Shown one piece after another: positions 24,128 to 36,356 of a stretch of 64,000 nucleotides of DNA. This DNA is from Scilla litardierei (taxonomy: Eukaryota > Streptophyta > Magnoliopsida > Asparagales > Asparagaceae). Location of the stretch: contig CM061132.1 of the NCBI GenBank assembly GCA_030789695.1, forward strand, positions 30,342,418 through 30,406,417, written 5' to 3'. A program made the position numbers and the translations under genes. Positions within the stretch are counted from its first letter, which is position 1; every line of letters begins with the position of its first letter. Under the pieces are notes generated by a model. That model did not search any database. It was not told where the DNA came from and saw only the letters and a program-made list of their open reading frames with translations.

Positions 24128-24510
24128 CTAGTCATAACACGTGCCTGCGGGCACGATTCATTTATGATTTTTCCTCGCGAAATCTCTGTTCCCCGAAAAA
24201 TTATTTTCTCAGCCAAAATGTAAAAGAACAACAAATTAGCTTAAAAATATTTAGCGGCACGGACGCCTTCGGCGTAGGTGCCTTTGGTGCGAAACAACAA
24301 ATTCAGCGTATGCGCCTTCGACACAGAACAACAAATTCGACGTGTGTGCCTTCGGTGCAAAACAACAAATTCGACGTAAAACAAAAATTTTGGCGCGGGC
24401 GCCTTAGGTGCAGAAGCAGAACAACAAATTAGCGTAAAGAAATTCGGCGCGCTTTCAGCGCGGGCGCTTTCGGCGCGGGCTTCATATACATATAACCCGT
24501 GCCCTTGGGG
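24128..24510 (-). mobile_element. Possible Helitron-like fragment with minisatellite
   Basis: Read on the minus strand, the left end shows a GC hairpin (CGTGCC-TGCG-GGCACG on plus, 24140-24155) followed 8 nt later by CTAG and then T, the layout of a Helitron 3' terminus. Inside are about 33-bp repeats built on 'aacaacaaattcg.cgt..gcgccttcgg' (24250-24480). A similar hairpin (gtgcccttggggcac) sits at the other side near 24502-24516. No helicase or Rep gene and no convincing TC 5' end were seen. Confidence 0.4.
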
Positions 24511-24516
24511 CACTTT

Positions 24517-25725
24517 TCATTTAAAAATCTTGGACCCACTAATTTTAAACAAACATCAATAATTAAAGGTCAATAATTATTAGGTCCCCTCAAAATCTTA
24601 GTTCCCAAAAATTTAGTTTCTCCTGAAAATCGGCAGATGTGATCGAAATTTAACATGGTTTTGCAATGCAGATCAATGAGTTGGCAGCATCTCACGCGTT
24701 CATTCTCCCACAGCTCCCGTTCATTCCCAAGATGAGATTGTGTGTGTGCAAAACATTTTGTTCATAACTAATATTAAATGAGTTGGTTTCTCTCCGCTTT
24801 TGTTCCTCCAACAAATAAGTTTTCAAAAAAAAGTTTCAATGCTTTTGTGTATTCCCAACAAATTTCTCATCAATCCAAGAAATTTCCCTCCAAAACTTGA
24901 CATGACATTGCCACATAGGATAAGTTCAAAAATCTTCCCTCAATTGTAATATAGATGTGCCATTTATTTCCTTCTCAATTTGTGTTCAAACAAACCCAAA
25001 ACCAAGCCCAAATAGCGAAAAAGGCCCGAAACCCAGCCCCGCCACTTCTTTCTTTTAAAAACATTTTTTTAAATAACAGAACTGCAGCTCGTGGGCTGCA
25101 GCCCATGCCAGCCTGCTGGGTTCGTTAAAAATGTTTTTTTAATTATCTGTTTGTCGGCCGGCCCATGGGAGGCCGGCCCACAAGGGCTGAGACTCATTGG
25201 GGAAAGAGTGGCTCTATGGTTTCTATGGGAGGGGAGCGGTGACGGAAGCCTCCGATGTCCCTCCTCCGGCTATATGGGGAACCGGCAGCCTTAGGCCGCC
25301 GCCCCTCCACCTTTTTTAAAATTATAAAACGGTCAAAACCCGATGGGGCGGCGGCTGTGGCTGCCACCCCATTCCTCCTTCACCCCCTGCCGGGGCTATG
25401 GTGACTGGTGGTGGTGGCTGCCGCCCCTCTGGGGGGTCCGGCGGCCATCGGCCACCGCCCTCTCGCTAAATTCTTTTTTTAACAAGGGGAAAAATAAGAA
25501 ACCCAATAAAGTGGGGTGAATTGGCTGCGGCTGTTGCCGCAGAAACCCCACCTTGGGGCTTGCAAGCTTTGGGGCTAGCGGCCGGCGGCTGCCGCCCCTC
25601 TAGGGCTTCAAATCCCTATTTTTTTTTGGAAAAGTTAACCTAAAAAACCAAAAGATCCAATATTTCATGCAAAAATAGCCAAAAAAATCCGAAAACTTGA
25701 CGATCTCATTGATCTAACATGAAGG
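24517..25725. other. Copia-2 5' non-coding region, GC-rich part
   Basis: No gene is recognised. AT-rich sequence to about 25000 is followed by GC-rich runs to 25640 (ggcggc and gccgcc words, and gccggcccatgggaggccggcc at about 25156-25177, which is self-complementary). It ends at the degenerate primer site of Copia-2. Confidence 0.5.
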
Positions 25726-25737
25726 GGATCTAATACC
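25726..25737 (-). other. Copia-2 primer-binding site, degenerate
   Basis: The minus strand reads GGTATTAGATCC a few bases after the LTR end, a mutated form of tggtatcagagcc. Confidence 0.65.
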
Positions 25738-25740
25738 GCT

Positions 25741-26218
25741 TATTGGGGCTATTCTAAATTATTCTACACAAAACCATAGGAAAATAGTCTAGTACAATTC
25801 ATGTCAGATCTACGAGAAATAAACTGAATCTGAAATGGAAGCGTACCTGAATCCATAGCGCTGAAAAATTTAGATCTGTATGATTGGCCTTCCAGATCTA
25901 CACGAATTCCCGTGAGAAATCCTTTTGCTTTCTCTGGCTCTAATATGTCGACGAGATACAGAAATACAGCTCTTCGTTCGTGCGATTTGGGGACCATGAC
26001 CAAATATATATATGTGTGTGTGTCTATTGGGTTTCGGGTTTAGCCTATCATTAAACCAGAAAGCCCATAGTCTCTACACATTAAAGGCCCACACACTAAA
26101 TAGATACATTAAGCCCACTTAATTAATCAGATCACGTCATTGGGCTTAACTTAATTTGACAGCCCGCATTACATAATTATTTTACATATAAGCCCAATAT
26201 TGGATTAACGATCCAACA
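25741..26218 (-). repeat. Copia-2 5' LTR (478 bp)
   Basis: Partner of 10906-11388. The plus-strand start is mutated to TATTGGGG; the end is gatccaaca, followed by the TSD aagaa. Confidence 0.9.
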
Positions 26219-26223
26219 AAGAA

Positions 26224-27136
26224 AACATACGTACCACATGGAGTAGCATTTAAGAGCTGATCAAAGGCATTCTCTTATAAGCATAGAGAAACATAATTAG
26301 TAAAAAATCAATAAAATAAAATAAAGCATATAAGCATATCAATTAAAAAGAAGAAGAAATCTCTATAATTATTTTGAGAGAGAGTTTCATCTTCAAGCTT
26401 CAGTTCTCCATAATGGCATATAGCCAAAAAAAAATGAGACTAACTGTGACCTTACAGACTAAATTCTTCTACAATGAGAAATTTCCAAGAAACACGGTAT
26501 GACAGTTAATTGCATGCAAATATTGGATACATATTTAAACTAAAGTATCAAGACAACATATTGCAAACAAAGTCGACTCCTCCTGCATAGGCCTTACCTT
26601 CTGATTCATTAATTCATTTCAAAATTTCGATGGGAAAATGACAAGGATCATTCAGTTTGACACATACAAACGCATTTTCTCTCTATGCAATAGAACACAA
26701 AGATGAATATATGATAAACTTACGAAAATCAATGCATATCAAACCTTTACTTTTTGGCCTTGCAAGATAGTATTGCATACGTAGAATCTGACCCTTTGAA
26801 ATATATACAATGCATTATATATATATTTTTATTGTCCTCATATGCATTTCAAAGAAAAAAACAATAACTCGGTAGTCTTAAACCATCTTTGCAAAAGCAG
26901 AAATTTTAACACATATACATCAATATATAGCACTTAACACATTTTGCCTCGAAGCTTCATAATTTATGAAGTCCTTGGTTCTTTGCTTTTCATTCGATCA
27001 TGACACATAAATGTTTGCTGAATTGTTTAATTTATCTATGCATCCAAAAGATGAGTATTGTTCTTTTTATATTCTAGACACTTTGGTTTTATTGTGACAA
27101 AAACTTTGGATAATTAATTATCTTTCTTTGAACAAG
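26224..27136 (+). other. FT-like gene, 3' part of intron 1
   Basis: No coding sequence was recognised on the plus strand. It is AT-rich with ordinary intron composition and ends in the acceptor aacaag before exon 2. Exon 1 of the FT family (about 65 codons, ending in a T-L-V-like segment) is not visible here. On the minus strand near 26285-26240 there is a small exon-like patch (N-A-F-D-Q-L-L-N-A-T-P-C) between splice-like signals, unassigned. Confidence 0.5.
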
Positions 27137-27198
27137 GTGATGATAAATCCCGATGCACCAAGCCCGACAAATCCAACTCATAGAGAGTATTTACAATG
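27137..27198 (+). CDS. FT-like: FT-like PEBP gene, exon 2 (62 nt)
   Basis: This exon encodes [10 protein letters not shown] followed by [11 protein letters not shown]. It has acceptor aacaag and donor gtgagc. Length is exactly 62 nt, the conserved size of exon 2 in FT/TFL1-family genes. The family forms the mobile flowering signal (FT) or its antagonist (TFL1), acting with FD-type bZIP factors through 14-3-3 proteins. The Tyr of R-E-Y-L corresponds to FT Tyr85 (TFL1 has His), pointing to the FT side. The first Asp of the usual D-P-D-A-P pocket motif is Asn here, which is unusual. Exon 1 is not in the window. Confidence 0.9.
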
Positions 27199-27677
27199 GT
27201 GAGCTCAAGTTCTTCTTAAGTGGTCGTAGTATGCAGCTTTATGCTTATGATTTTATGATTCTTTTAAGACTATACAAGAGATAGTTAAGCTTATTAAATC
27301 ACCTGCCCTCAACATATACATGGTATACAAAATTTCTTATTACATTCAAAAGCTGGATTGCATCTAGCTTTGAAACACTCCTTTAACCTAAAAATAACCA
27401 ACACGCGTGCGTGTACACACAGACATATTCCTCATGACATAATAACACACACACATCACACTTATTATGTCATAATCTACTACCGAACATGTTACAATAA
27501 TTTTGTGGTTTACTAGTCACTATGATGCTTGTCAAATATTAAAAGATATATATCTGCCCTCTTTTAGGTTTATTTTGATATGCATACAATGATATCAGGA
27601 CATTTTATCATTTCTTATAATAAATTTTGGTAATATATATGTGATTACGTTGCTGACTAGCTTCAATGGATTTTAAG
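27199..27677 (+). other. FT-like gene intron 2 (479 nt)
   Basis: GT-AG intron between exons 2 and 3. A fold-back with 12-bp perfect arms (ATGACATAATAA, 27434-27445 and 27462-27473) surrounds a CA-rich loop. No gene inside. Confidence 0.8.
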
Positions 27678-27718
27678 GTTGGTGACAGACATACCAGAAA
27701 CAGCTGATGCAAGTTGTG
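27678..27718 (+). CDS. FT-like: FT-like PEBP gene, exon 3 (41 nt)
   Basis: This exon encodes L-V-T-D-I-P-E-T-A-D-A-S-C-G, the conserved L-V-T-D-I-P strand of PEBP proteins. Acceptor is ttttaag, donor gtgagt. Its 41-nt length is the invariant size of exon 3 in FT/TFL1 genes, and both junction phases join exons 2 and 4 in frame. The Cys in A-S-C-G replaces the usual Phe. Intact splice sites and frame suggest a gene that was functional recently. Confidence 0.9.
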
Positions 27719-28880
27719 GTGAGTAACCGATAAACTTCACTCTTAAGTCTCTATTTTAAATATATGATATGTCTTTTTGGAATCCATGTGCATACACTAT
27801 GAATAATTTATTAACAAAGGATATAGATTGAATTTTTCAACCAACATTTCTAATTATATAGCTTTCTAGATGAATAGTAAAAACTAGTAAACTGTGCATA
27901 ATGTCATGCATTTCAGGACTATGAGTATTACTAGTTGTCTATTGACATCCTTAGAGAAAATTAATTGTGCGTTAGTTTCCAGTGAGATCTTTGGCCATTA
28001 AATCGTTTTCAATACAGTTTGAAGGTGAAAAGTTAGTGTTAATAATAGTAGTCTCATATTGGTAAAATAAAAAATGTTGATGTGTATAAATTAGTAGTTG
28101 GGTCTTTATCAATTGACTTTAAGCTTTTGGGTTAGATATAGTTTTACCTATCGACTTGTGGCTTCATCAATATAAACATAATAGTTGGCCCCGTTACTAC
28201 TACTAATTCTAATTGGATTCATTATTAGTGTAACAAATTTTTTTTTTCCATATCAAGCTCAACATTAACTGATACCCTTTTTTAACATAATGGCTCAACC
28301 AAGCATTCTGATCAATGTATGAAATAGCACAAATATTCATGATTAACTTAGCTCAGAGGTTTCATTGATCGCCCATTTGATTCCTCCACGCTTTAGAATG
28401 TGAAGGGTAGACGATTTGCAAAATGATAAGAAAAGCGAAAAGAGTATGGTATGTTTGGGAACTGAACTAAGCTGAGTTGTACGTTAAGAAAACATGGGTC
28501 GACATTTTTCTATGTCAATCAACAATTTAGCCTCACTCATCTAGGGGGTGCACTGGCTGATTATGGTAAATATAGGTAGGTTTAAGTGTTATGTGGCTAG
28601 CATCTGATACATATTCAGCACACACTCCATTGAGAAATCTGTGTGCACCAATAGGTTGAAGCCCCCCGCCGCCCAAATCAGAATTAATGCCATACTTCAA
28701 ATTAGCAAGAGTGTGTAGAATCTGTGATCTGGATGAACAAATCTATGGTCTAGCACCCACCCCATATTTTATCTACATGTATATATGAATAGAAAGTGAG
28801 TTTCTCAGTAATATTTTCTTGAGACTCAAACGAAATGCTAACAGGAACATTAACACAGTCTTTGGCTATCATGATCCCAG
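27719..28880 (+). other. FT-like gene intron 3 (1162 nt)
   Basis: GT-AG intron ending tgatcccag. AT-rich. I see no other gene or clear transposon in it. Confidence 0.75.
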
Positions 28881-29203
28881 GAACTGAGATAGTCCCTTAT
28901 GAGAGCCCGCAAACTCCAGCAGGGATTCATCGTATCGTGTTTGTGCTGTTCCGGCAGGAGGTTCAGCAAACTGTCTACGCGCCTGGTTGGCGTCAGAATT
29001 TCAACACTAGGGACTTTGCAGCATTTTATGGCCTTGGGCTACCAGCCACTGTGGTATATTTTAACTGTCAGAGGGTGACCGGATGCGGAGGAAGAAGGTA
29101 TTTTAGAGGCACAGATGAAAATTGCATCGTGTTAGTCCTCTCCTTTCATCGTAGATACAATGACACAAAAGAAAATCATCTTAAAAAACAAATCAGAGAG
29201 TAA
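28881..29203 (+). CDS. FT-like: FT-like PEBP gene, exon 4 with extended C terminus
   Basis: Last exon, in frame with exon 3. It encodes [22 protein letters not shown], then the hallmark external-loop segment [14 protein letters not shown] and the tail V-Y-F-N-C-Q-R with C-G-G-R-R. The Trp and Gln of G-W-R-Q correspond to FT Trp138 and Gln140 (TFL1 has Asp at the latter), so the floral-activator signature is present. The residues before the loop are E-V-Q-Q instead of the usual L-G-R-Q. Typical FT proteins stop one or two residues after G-G-R-R. Here the frame continues about 27 residues to a TAA at 29201-29203. An out-of-frame TAG at 29104-29106 sits where the normal stop would be, so a small indel probably created the extension. 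Confidence 0.88.
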
Positions 29204-29725
29204 CAAACTAACAATATGTGTTTCATGTGTTTCATTTATCTTTGCTGAATCCAAACATTTCGTCTGACCTGGAGAAGAAACTGAAACTTAATTTAGGCCA
29301 TTGAGTAAGACATGGAATATTTAAAGAAAACAGGCATTGATAGACCAACTGGATTGAGACACTGAAACTGCATTGTTTTCGTTTGATGAAAGGTTTTCAG
29401 GCCTCTGCTGACTGAATCATGATGCTGTGAACAGAATGATCAGCTGCTGGGAGTTACTTATCAATATTGCATGTGCTAGGTGGAGTAGAGCATTCCTACC
29501 TTCCTGCTGACTACTGATCTTTCTTCGAGCAAATTCGGCTTTTCTTTTCTTTTTTTTTTCTTTTTCTTCTGTTTTTTTTCCAAGTGTTCCAATCTAAGAC
29601 ATACCATAAATTTTCATTTTCGTATGCCTTTATTGTAAATTTGTAATCCTGGTAGATAGAACAAGATTTATGATTTTATATTTTAAAAAAATGGAATGAT
29701 GACATCACAATATATACAACTTTTG
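29204..29725 (+). other. FT-like gene 3' flank
   Basis: No gene is seen. It contains a T-rich run near 29533-29580. Presumably it holds the 3' UTR and terminator region of the FT-like gene; no clear poly(A) signal could be chosen. Confidence 0.5.
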
Positions 29726-29730
29726 CATAT

Positions 29731-29895
29731 TGATTTAATGTAGAAAAGGTGGCACCTGATCTAATAGATCCGGTGCCAAGACAAAAAAAGGTGGAAAGTA
29801 TAAGTCCCACATGGGCTTATACTCGTTGGGGCCCATATTTTTGTGTCTTACCGTCTGATCTATTAGATCAGGTACCACCTTTTCTACATTAAATC
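29731..29895. mobile_element. MITE-like element, 165 bp, TSD CATAT
   Basis: Imperfect terminal inverted repeats of about 50 bp (outer word GATTTAATGTAGAAAAGGTGG) flank a short centre. Flanks are CATAT at 29726-29730 and 29896-29900. It has no coding capacity. The arms include the palindromic word ctgatctaatagatc. Confidence 0.75.
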
Positions 29896-29925
29896 CATAT
29901 ATGTATGTGTGTATATATATATAGT

Positions 29926-29984
29926 AAATTTTCTATTGAGGCTGGACCTCACCAAGCACTTGGTGTGGCCTCAATAGAAAATTT
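29926..29984. repeat. 59-nt fold-back
   Basis: Outer arms AAATTTTCTATTGAGGC (29926-29942) and its exact complement (29968-29984), inner arms CACCAAG (29950-29956) and CTTGGTG (29959-29965), with a 2-nt loop. It abuts the RT fragment. Confidence 0.85.
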
Positions 29985-29992
29985 GGGATCAG

Positions 29993-30262
29993 ATGAAGGG
30001 AGATGACTACAATGAAATATTTTCTCCAGTGGTAAGACACACTTCCATTCGTATTTTGTTGGCACTAGTAGCATCCATGGACATAGAGTTGGAGCAACTC
30101 GATATCAAGACTGCTTTTCTGCACGATGATTTGGATGAGGAGATTTACGTGCACCAACCAGAGGGGTTTTTAGTGGAAGGTAAGGAGAGGATGGTCTGCA
30201 GGTTGAGGAAATCCTTGAACGGGTTGAAACAGTCAACCAGACAGTGGTTACAAGCGATCTGA
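29993..30262 (+). pseudogene. Isolated Ty1/copia RT fragment
   Basis: A single open frame encodes the N-terminal third of copia reverse transcriptase: D-Y-N-E-I-F-S-P-V-V, S-I-R-I-L-L-A-L-V-A, Q-L-D-I-K-T-A-F-L-H (first catalytic Asp region), E-I-Y-V-H-Q-P-E-G-F and L-N-G-L-K-Q. It stops before the Y-V-D-D box. No LTR, integrase or RNase H adjoins it. It is closer to consensus than the remnants in Copia-1 and Copia-2. Confidence 0.88.
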
Positions 30263-30690
30263 TTATGTCGGTTTGGGGCTTAATTAATGTTTCGGCTGCC
30301 CCTCCCAACCCTCTCTCTTTTATCTCCTTACCTTAGGGAAAGGGGAGTAGAGATATGGACCTCACCTGATGGGCCAGAAGCCCAGTAATTAACACATTTG
30401 ATAATAAAAAATGGGTATTTTTTGGCTAATAGGCATGTAGCCCGTAGCCAGCCCGTAGGCCTCTGGCCTGCAGGCCATTTAGTTTTAAATTCATAAAATA
30501 CCAAATTAAACACTGAAATTTCTAGATATATCTGGAAAATCGAAAAAAAACCGAATAAATTCTGGTAAAATCCAGGAAAATCAGGGTGAGGATATTGGGT
30601 TTGATTAACTCCTCTCGGAGTATTCGTGGCAAGTAATAATTTTTGTTACTTAATTTGATGTGTAATTCATTACTTATCGCTTTATTTAAA
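30263..30690. other. No gene recognised
   Basis: GC-rich words around 30435-30480 (gcccgtagccagcccgtaggcc) recall the palindromic block of the Copia-1 LTR, but no element boundary was found. Confidence 0.4.
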
Positions 30691-30837
30691 ATTGGATAAA
30701 AATTATTTTTACGTTTTAATGATTACAAGGATCCTGAGACCGTTCTGTCGTTAGGTTAGTTATCTAACCTAATGGGTAATGACGTTTTTCCGTGGTCCAA
30801 GTACCTTTTAAACGTAAATTTAATATATTTATCCAAT
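30691..30837. mobile_element. Fold-back/MITE-like palindrome, about 147 bp
   Basis: Outer arms ATTGGATAAAAATTATTTTT.. (30691-30716) and its imperfect complement (30810-30837). The centre is a perfect 9-bp hairpin TTAGGTTAG-ttat-CTAACCTAA (30751-30772). No coding sequence and no clear TSD. Confidence 0.6.
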
Positions 30838-31293
30838 AAATTGCATTTGATGTTGATTAAATTAAATTTGTAATGTCTGTGATGTTGCGAAATAATTATT
30901 TGCCTGTAGCATATATAAAACTGTGTGGATGTTATAAATAATTCAGTCTTGTGATTTGAGATCGGCCATTTTGATACACATTTCTTTTATATTCCTCGCT
31001 TTTCTTTTCTTTTTGAGAGGAATTGTAGTGAGGCTATAATGTAAAATGCTAAAAGACCGGAGCTCAGTCAAATTGAAGACGAAGATGAAATCTGCAATAT
31101 GCTGGGACCTAAAATGGGTTTCCAATTTGTATTTTTTATTTCTTTTGTATTTCATTTTCATGGACTGTATTCGGACACTTTTGGACATTTTAAGGGTATC
31201 TGGCCGATCCCCGCATTACTGTTTATTTATTTATTTTGGTGCGAATTTATTTTTCACAAATACTAATTCATTTATATTCAATTGCATAGATAA
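30838..31293. other. Leader upstream of Copia-4 gag, no LTR found
   Basis: AT-rich. A copia 5' LTR and primer site would be expected here, but neither a copy of the 35760-35934 repeat nor a tggtatcaga-like site was seen. The element may be 5'-truncated or recombined. Confidence 0.4.
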
Positions 31294-32296
31294 ATGGCAA
31301 AATTGGCTAGTGTCGATTTCGAGGTCCTTGACGCAGTAGGAAAGAACTACCTGAGCTGGCGAGTAGACCTGAAGTTCCACTTGCATTCAATGGCACTACT
31401 TCACTCAATTTTGGCCCCTGCAGCGGCCGAGACAACTGCTAGCAAGGCCCCTGCAGCGGCCCAGCCAGCTGGCAGTCCTACTACCGTTGTCTCCGACATG
31501 GATAAGGCGAAAGCCATTATCTATATCAGGAGACACATAGATCGGACCTTAACAGTAGAAGACCCTCTTAAGTTGTGGACATCGCTTCAGGCACGTTATA
31601 ATCATCAAATTGATGTCATACTACCACGTGCCAGTTATGATTGGGAAAATATCTCTTTAGGACTATAAGTCCGTTGCTGAGTACAACTCAGCACTTCATA
31701 ATATCACCTCACGCCTGAAGTTGTGTTGTGAAGAAGTCTCGGAGAATCGCATGTTGGAAAAGACATTTATCTCGTTTCACGAGAAAGATGCAATCCTCAT
31801 ACAACAGTACCGTGAACGCAACTTCACGAAGTTCTCTGATTTGCTCTCTTGCCTTCTTAGGGCAGAGCAGAATAGAGACTTACCACTTGCCACTCATAAT
31901 CTGTGCCCTGCTGGTGCTGACCCTCTCCCTGAAGCCTACCATGTTTCTTTCCAAAAGTGGAAAAACAAGAAGAAGGCTAGAAAGAACAAAGAGAAAGCAG
32001 AAGTGAAGCCAGCAATAGCACCACCCAAGAACAACAACAACAACAAGGGGAAGAAAAGCTTCACATGGAAGCGTAAGAACACTGATCCAGTGCAAGTTCC
32101 AAATAAGAACTGGGAGGGCAAATGCCATAGCTGTGGCATGACTGGATATTGGTCCAGAAACTGTCGCATTCCTCGCCACCTCCAGGACCAGTATCAGGCG
32201 AGCCTGAAGCCTCCCCTTGAAACAAACCTGGCGGATATTCAAGCTCTGACCCAGTTCACTGCACAAGACTTCGAGAATGATGATCTGCTCGATTGA
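31294..32296 (+). pseudogene. Copia-4 gag
   Basis: The Ty1/copia Gag starts M-A-K-L-A-S-V-D-F and continues through Y-L-S-W-R-V-D-L-K-F-H-L, with an Ala/Pro-rich insert (A-A-A-E-T-T-A-S-K-A-P), to 31668. A frameshift at about 31640-31680 separates it from 31680-32296, which has Y-N-S-A-L-H-N-I-T-S-R-L, a Lys-rich segment, a zinc knuckle and the end F-E-N-D-D-L-L-D. The knuckle reads C-H-S-C-G-M-T-G-Y-W-S-R-N-C: the metal-binding His of C-X2-C-X4-H-X4-C is Tyr, so nucleic-acid binding is probably impaired. Otherwise the second part is well preserved. Confidence 0.85.
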
Positions 32297-32299
32297 GCC

Positions 32300-35350
<3,051 letters not shown>

Positions 35351-35394
35351 TGTATAGACGAATAGGAAATGATTGTATAGATACATAGGAGATC

Positions 35395-35715
35395 TGCAAG
35401 CCTGAAGCTTGTACAGATCAGGGGTAGTTGATAGTAAAGTTGTACTCTTTTTTCCTTAGCTATGGGTTTTCCCATTGGGTTTTTCATAGCCAAAGGTTTT
35501 AATAAGGCAATCTCATTTAACTCTGGATCCTGAAGTGTCCACCTCTAATGAAAGCTGAAAGACCTACAAGCATAAGGCTTGTATGGATCAGGGGGAGTAA
35601 CCTATGGGTTGCACTCTTTTTTCTTAAGCTGTTGGTTTTTTCCACTGGGTTTTCCACAGCTAAGTTTTTAACGAGGCAAACACGATTACTCTGGATCCAG
35701 AAGTATCCACCCCTT
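35395..35715 (+). repeat. Duplicated about 165-bp segment before the Copia-4 3' LTR
   Basis: Two diverged direct copies (about 35395-35545 and 35565-35712). Each has 'gatcaggggg(t)ag', 'gcactcttttttc', 'cactgggtttt' and 'aacgaggca' followed by 'ctctggatcc(t/a)gaagt'. This is the non-coding segment usually found once between copia RNase H and the polypurine tract. Confidence 0.8.
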
Positions 35716-35759
35716 AGCATTATATGCTAAAACCAAAGTAATGAATGGATAATGGGGAG

Positions 35760-35934
35760 TGTTATGAATGAGGGAGGCCTTTGGCCTCCCCTTATCTTTA
35801 TCCCTCCATTACTCCCCATCAAGCTTACTAATGGAGACCTTTGGTATCCCATGTCCCTTGGCATTCTACTATGATGAATAAATATAGAACCATGGCTTTG
35901 TGTCATAGTTACTCATTCTCTTGATTTCCAACAA
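35760..35934 (+). repeat. Putative Copia-4 3' LTR (175 bp)
   Basis: It begins TGTTATGAATG after a purine tract (aatggggag) and ends TTTCCAACA, a plausible short copia LTR. It contains a perfect hairpin GGGAGGCC-TTT-GGCCTCCC. No second copy was found upstream, so the call rests on position and termini. Confidence 0.55.
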
Positions 35935-36152
35935 ATGTAACATTTTAGATGTTAAAATGAATATTATAGGGAAAGATAAAGTCATGTCTTCTCTAATAAT
36001 TATATGAGAAAAATATGTTTTTGAGAATTGATATGTAACGTGAATTTGATGAAATCAAACCTTTGGAATTGTTAATTGTGGGATTAAATGATTTTTAATG
36101 CCAGCCCACATTGCTCAAATTAGAATTTAATTTGCATGTAAAGAGAGTAGAT
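35935..36152. other. Intervening sequence, nothing recognised
   Basis: AT-rich non-coding sequence between the Copia-4 end and the inverted-repeat arm. Confidence 0.4.
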
Positions 36153-36356
36153 AGGAGCCTTAATTTCATGTGAATAAACCTTAATTACCACGGTTAAAAC
36201 AAGTCAAAGATCTTCAAGCACACACAATATGTTTACATATACAACACTAGCGAAATTATCAGTTCCCCGCCTTCAGGAAACTAAACAAAATAAGCCGTCG
36301 CCCAAGAAAAAGCTTGAAATCCTTTTGTTGTTTGTTGCCAGATGTGTTTAGCCAAC
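36153..36356 (-). repeat. Inverted-repeat arm (pairs with 63803-64000)
   Basis: The reverse complement matches 63803-64000 almost base for base, including the words aaaccttaa, ttcaagcacaca, ttatcagttcc and gccgtcgcccaagaaaaagc. Read on the minus strand it begins gttggctaaacacatctgg, a decayed form of the Tat primer-site block, so it is most likely the 5' untranslated start of a Tat-family internal region. Confidence 0.8.

Larger units (their letters stand above)
10906..26218 (-). mobile_element. Copia-2, old Ty1/copia element, minus strand, carrying Tat-2
   Basis: It is flanked by direct repeats 10906-11388 and 25741-26218 and by a perfect TSD, aagaa, at 10901-10905 and 26219-26223. The minus orientation is shown by a polypurine tract (agtgggagat, plus positions 11389-11398) beside the left LTR and a degenerate initiator-Met primer site (25726-25737) beside the right LTR. 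Gag, integrase and RT-RNase H remnants read on the minus strand in the right order from right to left. Tat-2 sits inside the integrase-RT interval. The 5' non-coding region (22890-25725) is unusually long and holds other repeats. Confidence 0.88.

Noticed and set aside
26224..27136. Possible FT exon 1 upstream of exon 2
   Set aside because: I looked for the conserved exon 1 end (F-Y-T-L-V-like) and its donor on the plus strand and found none.
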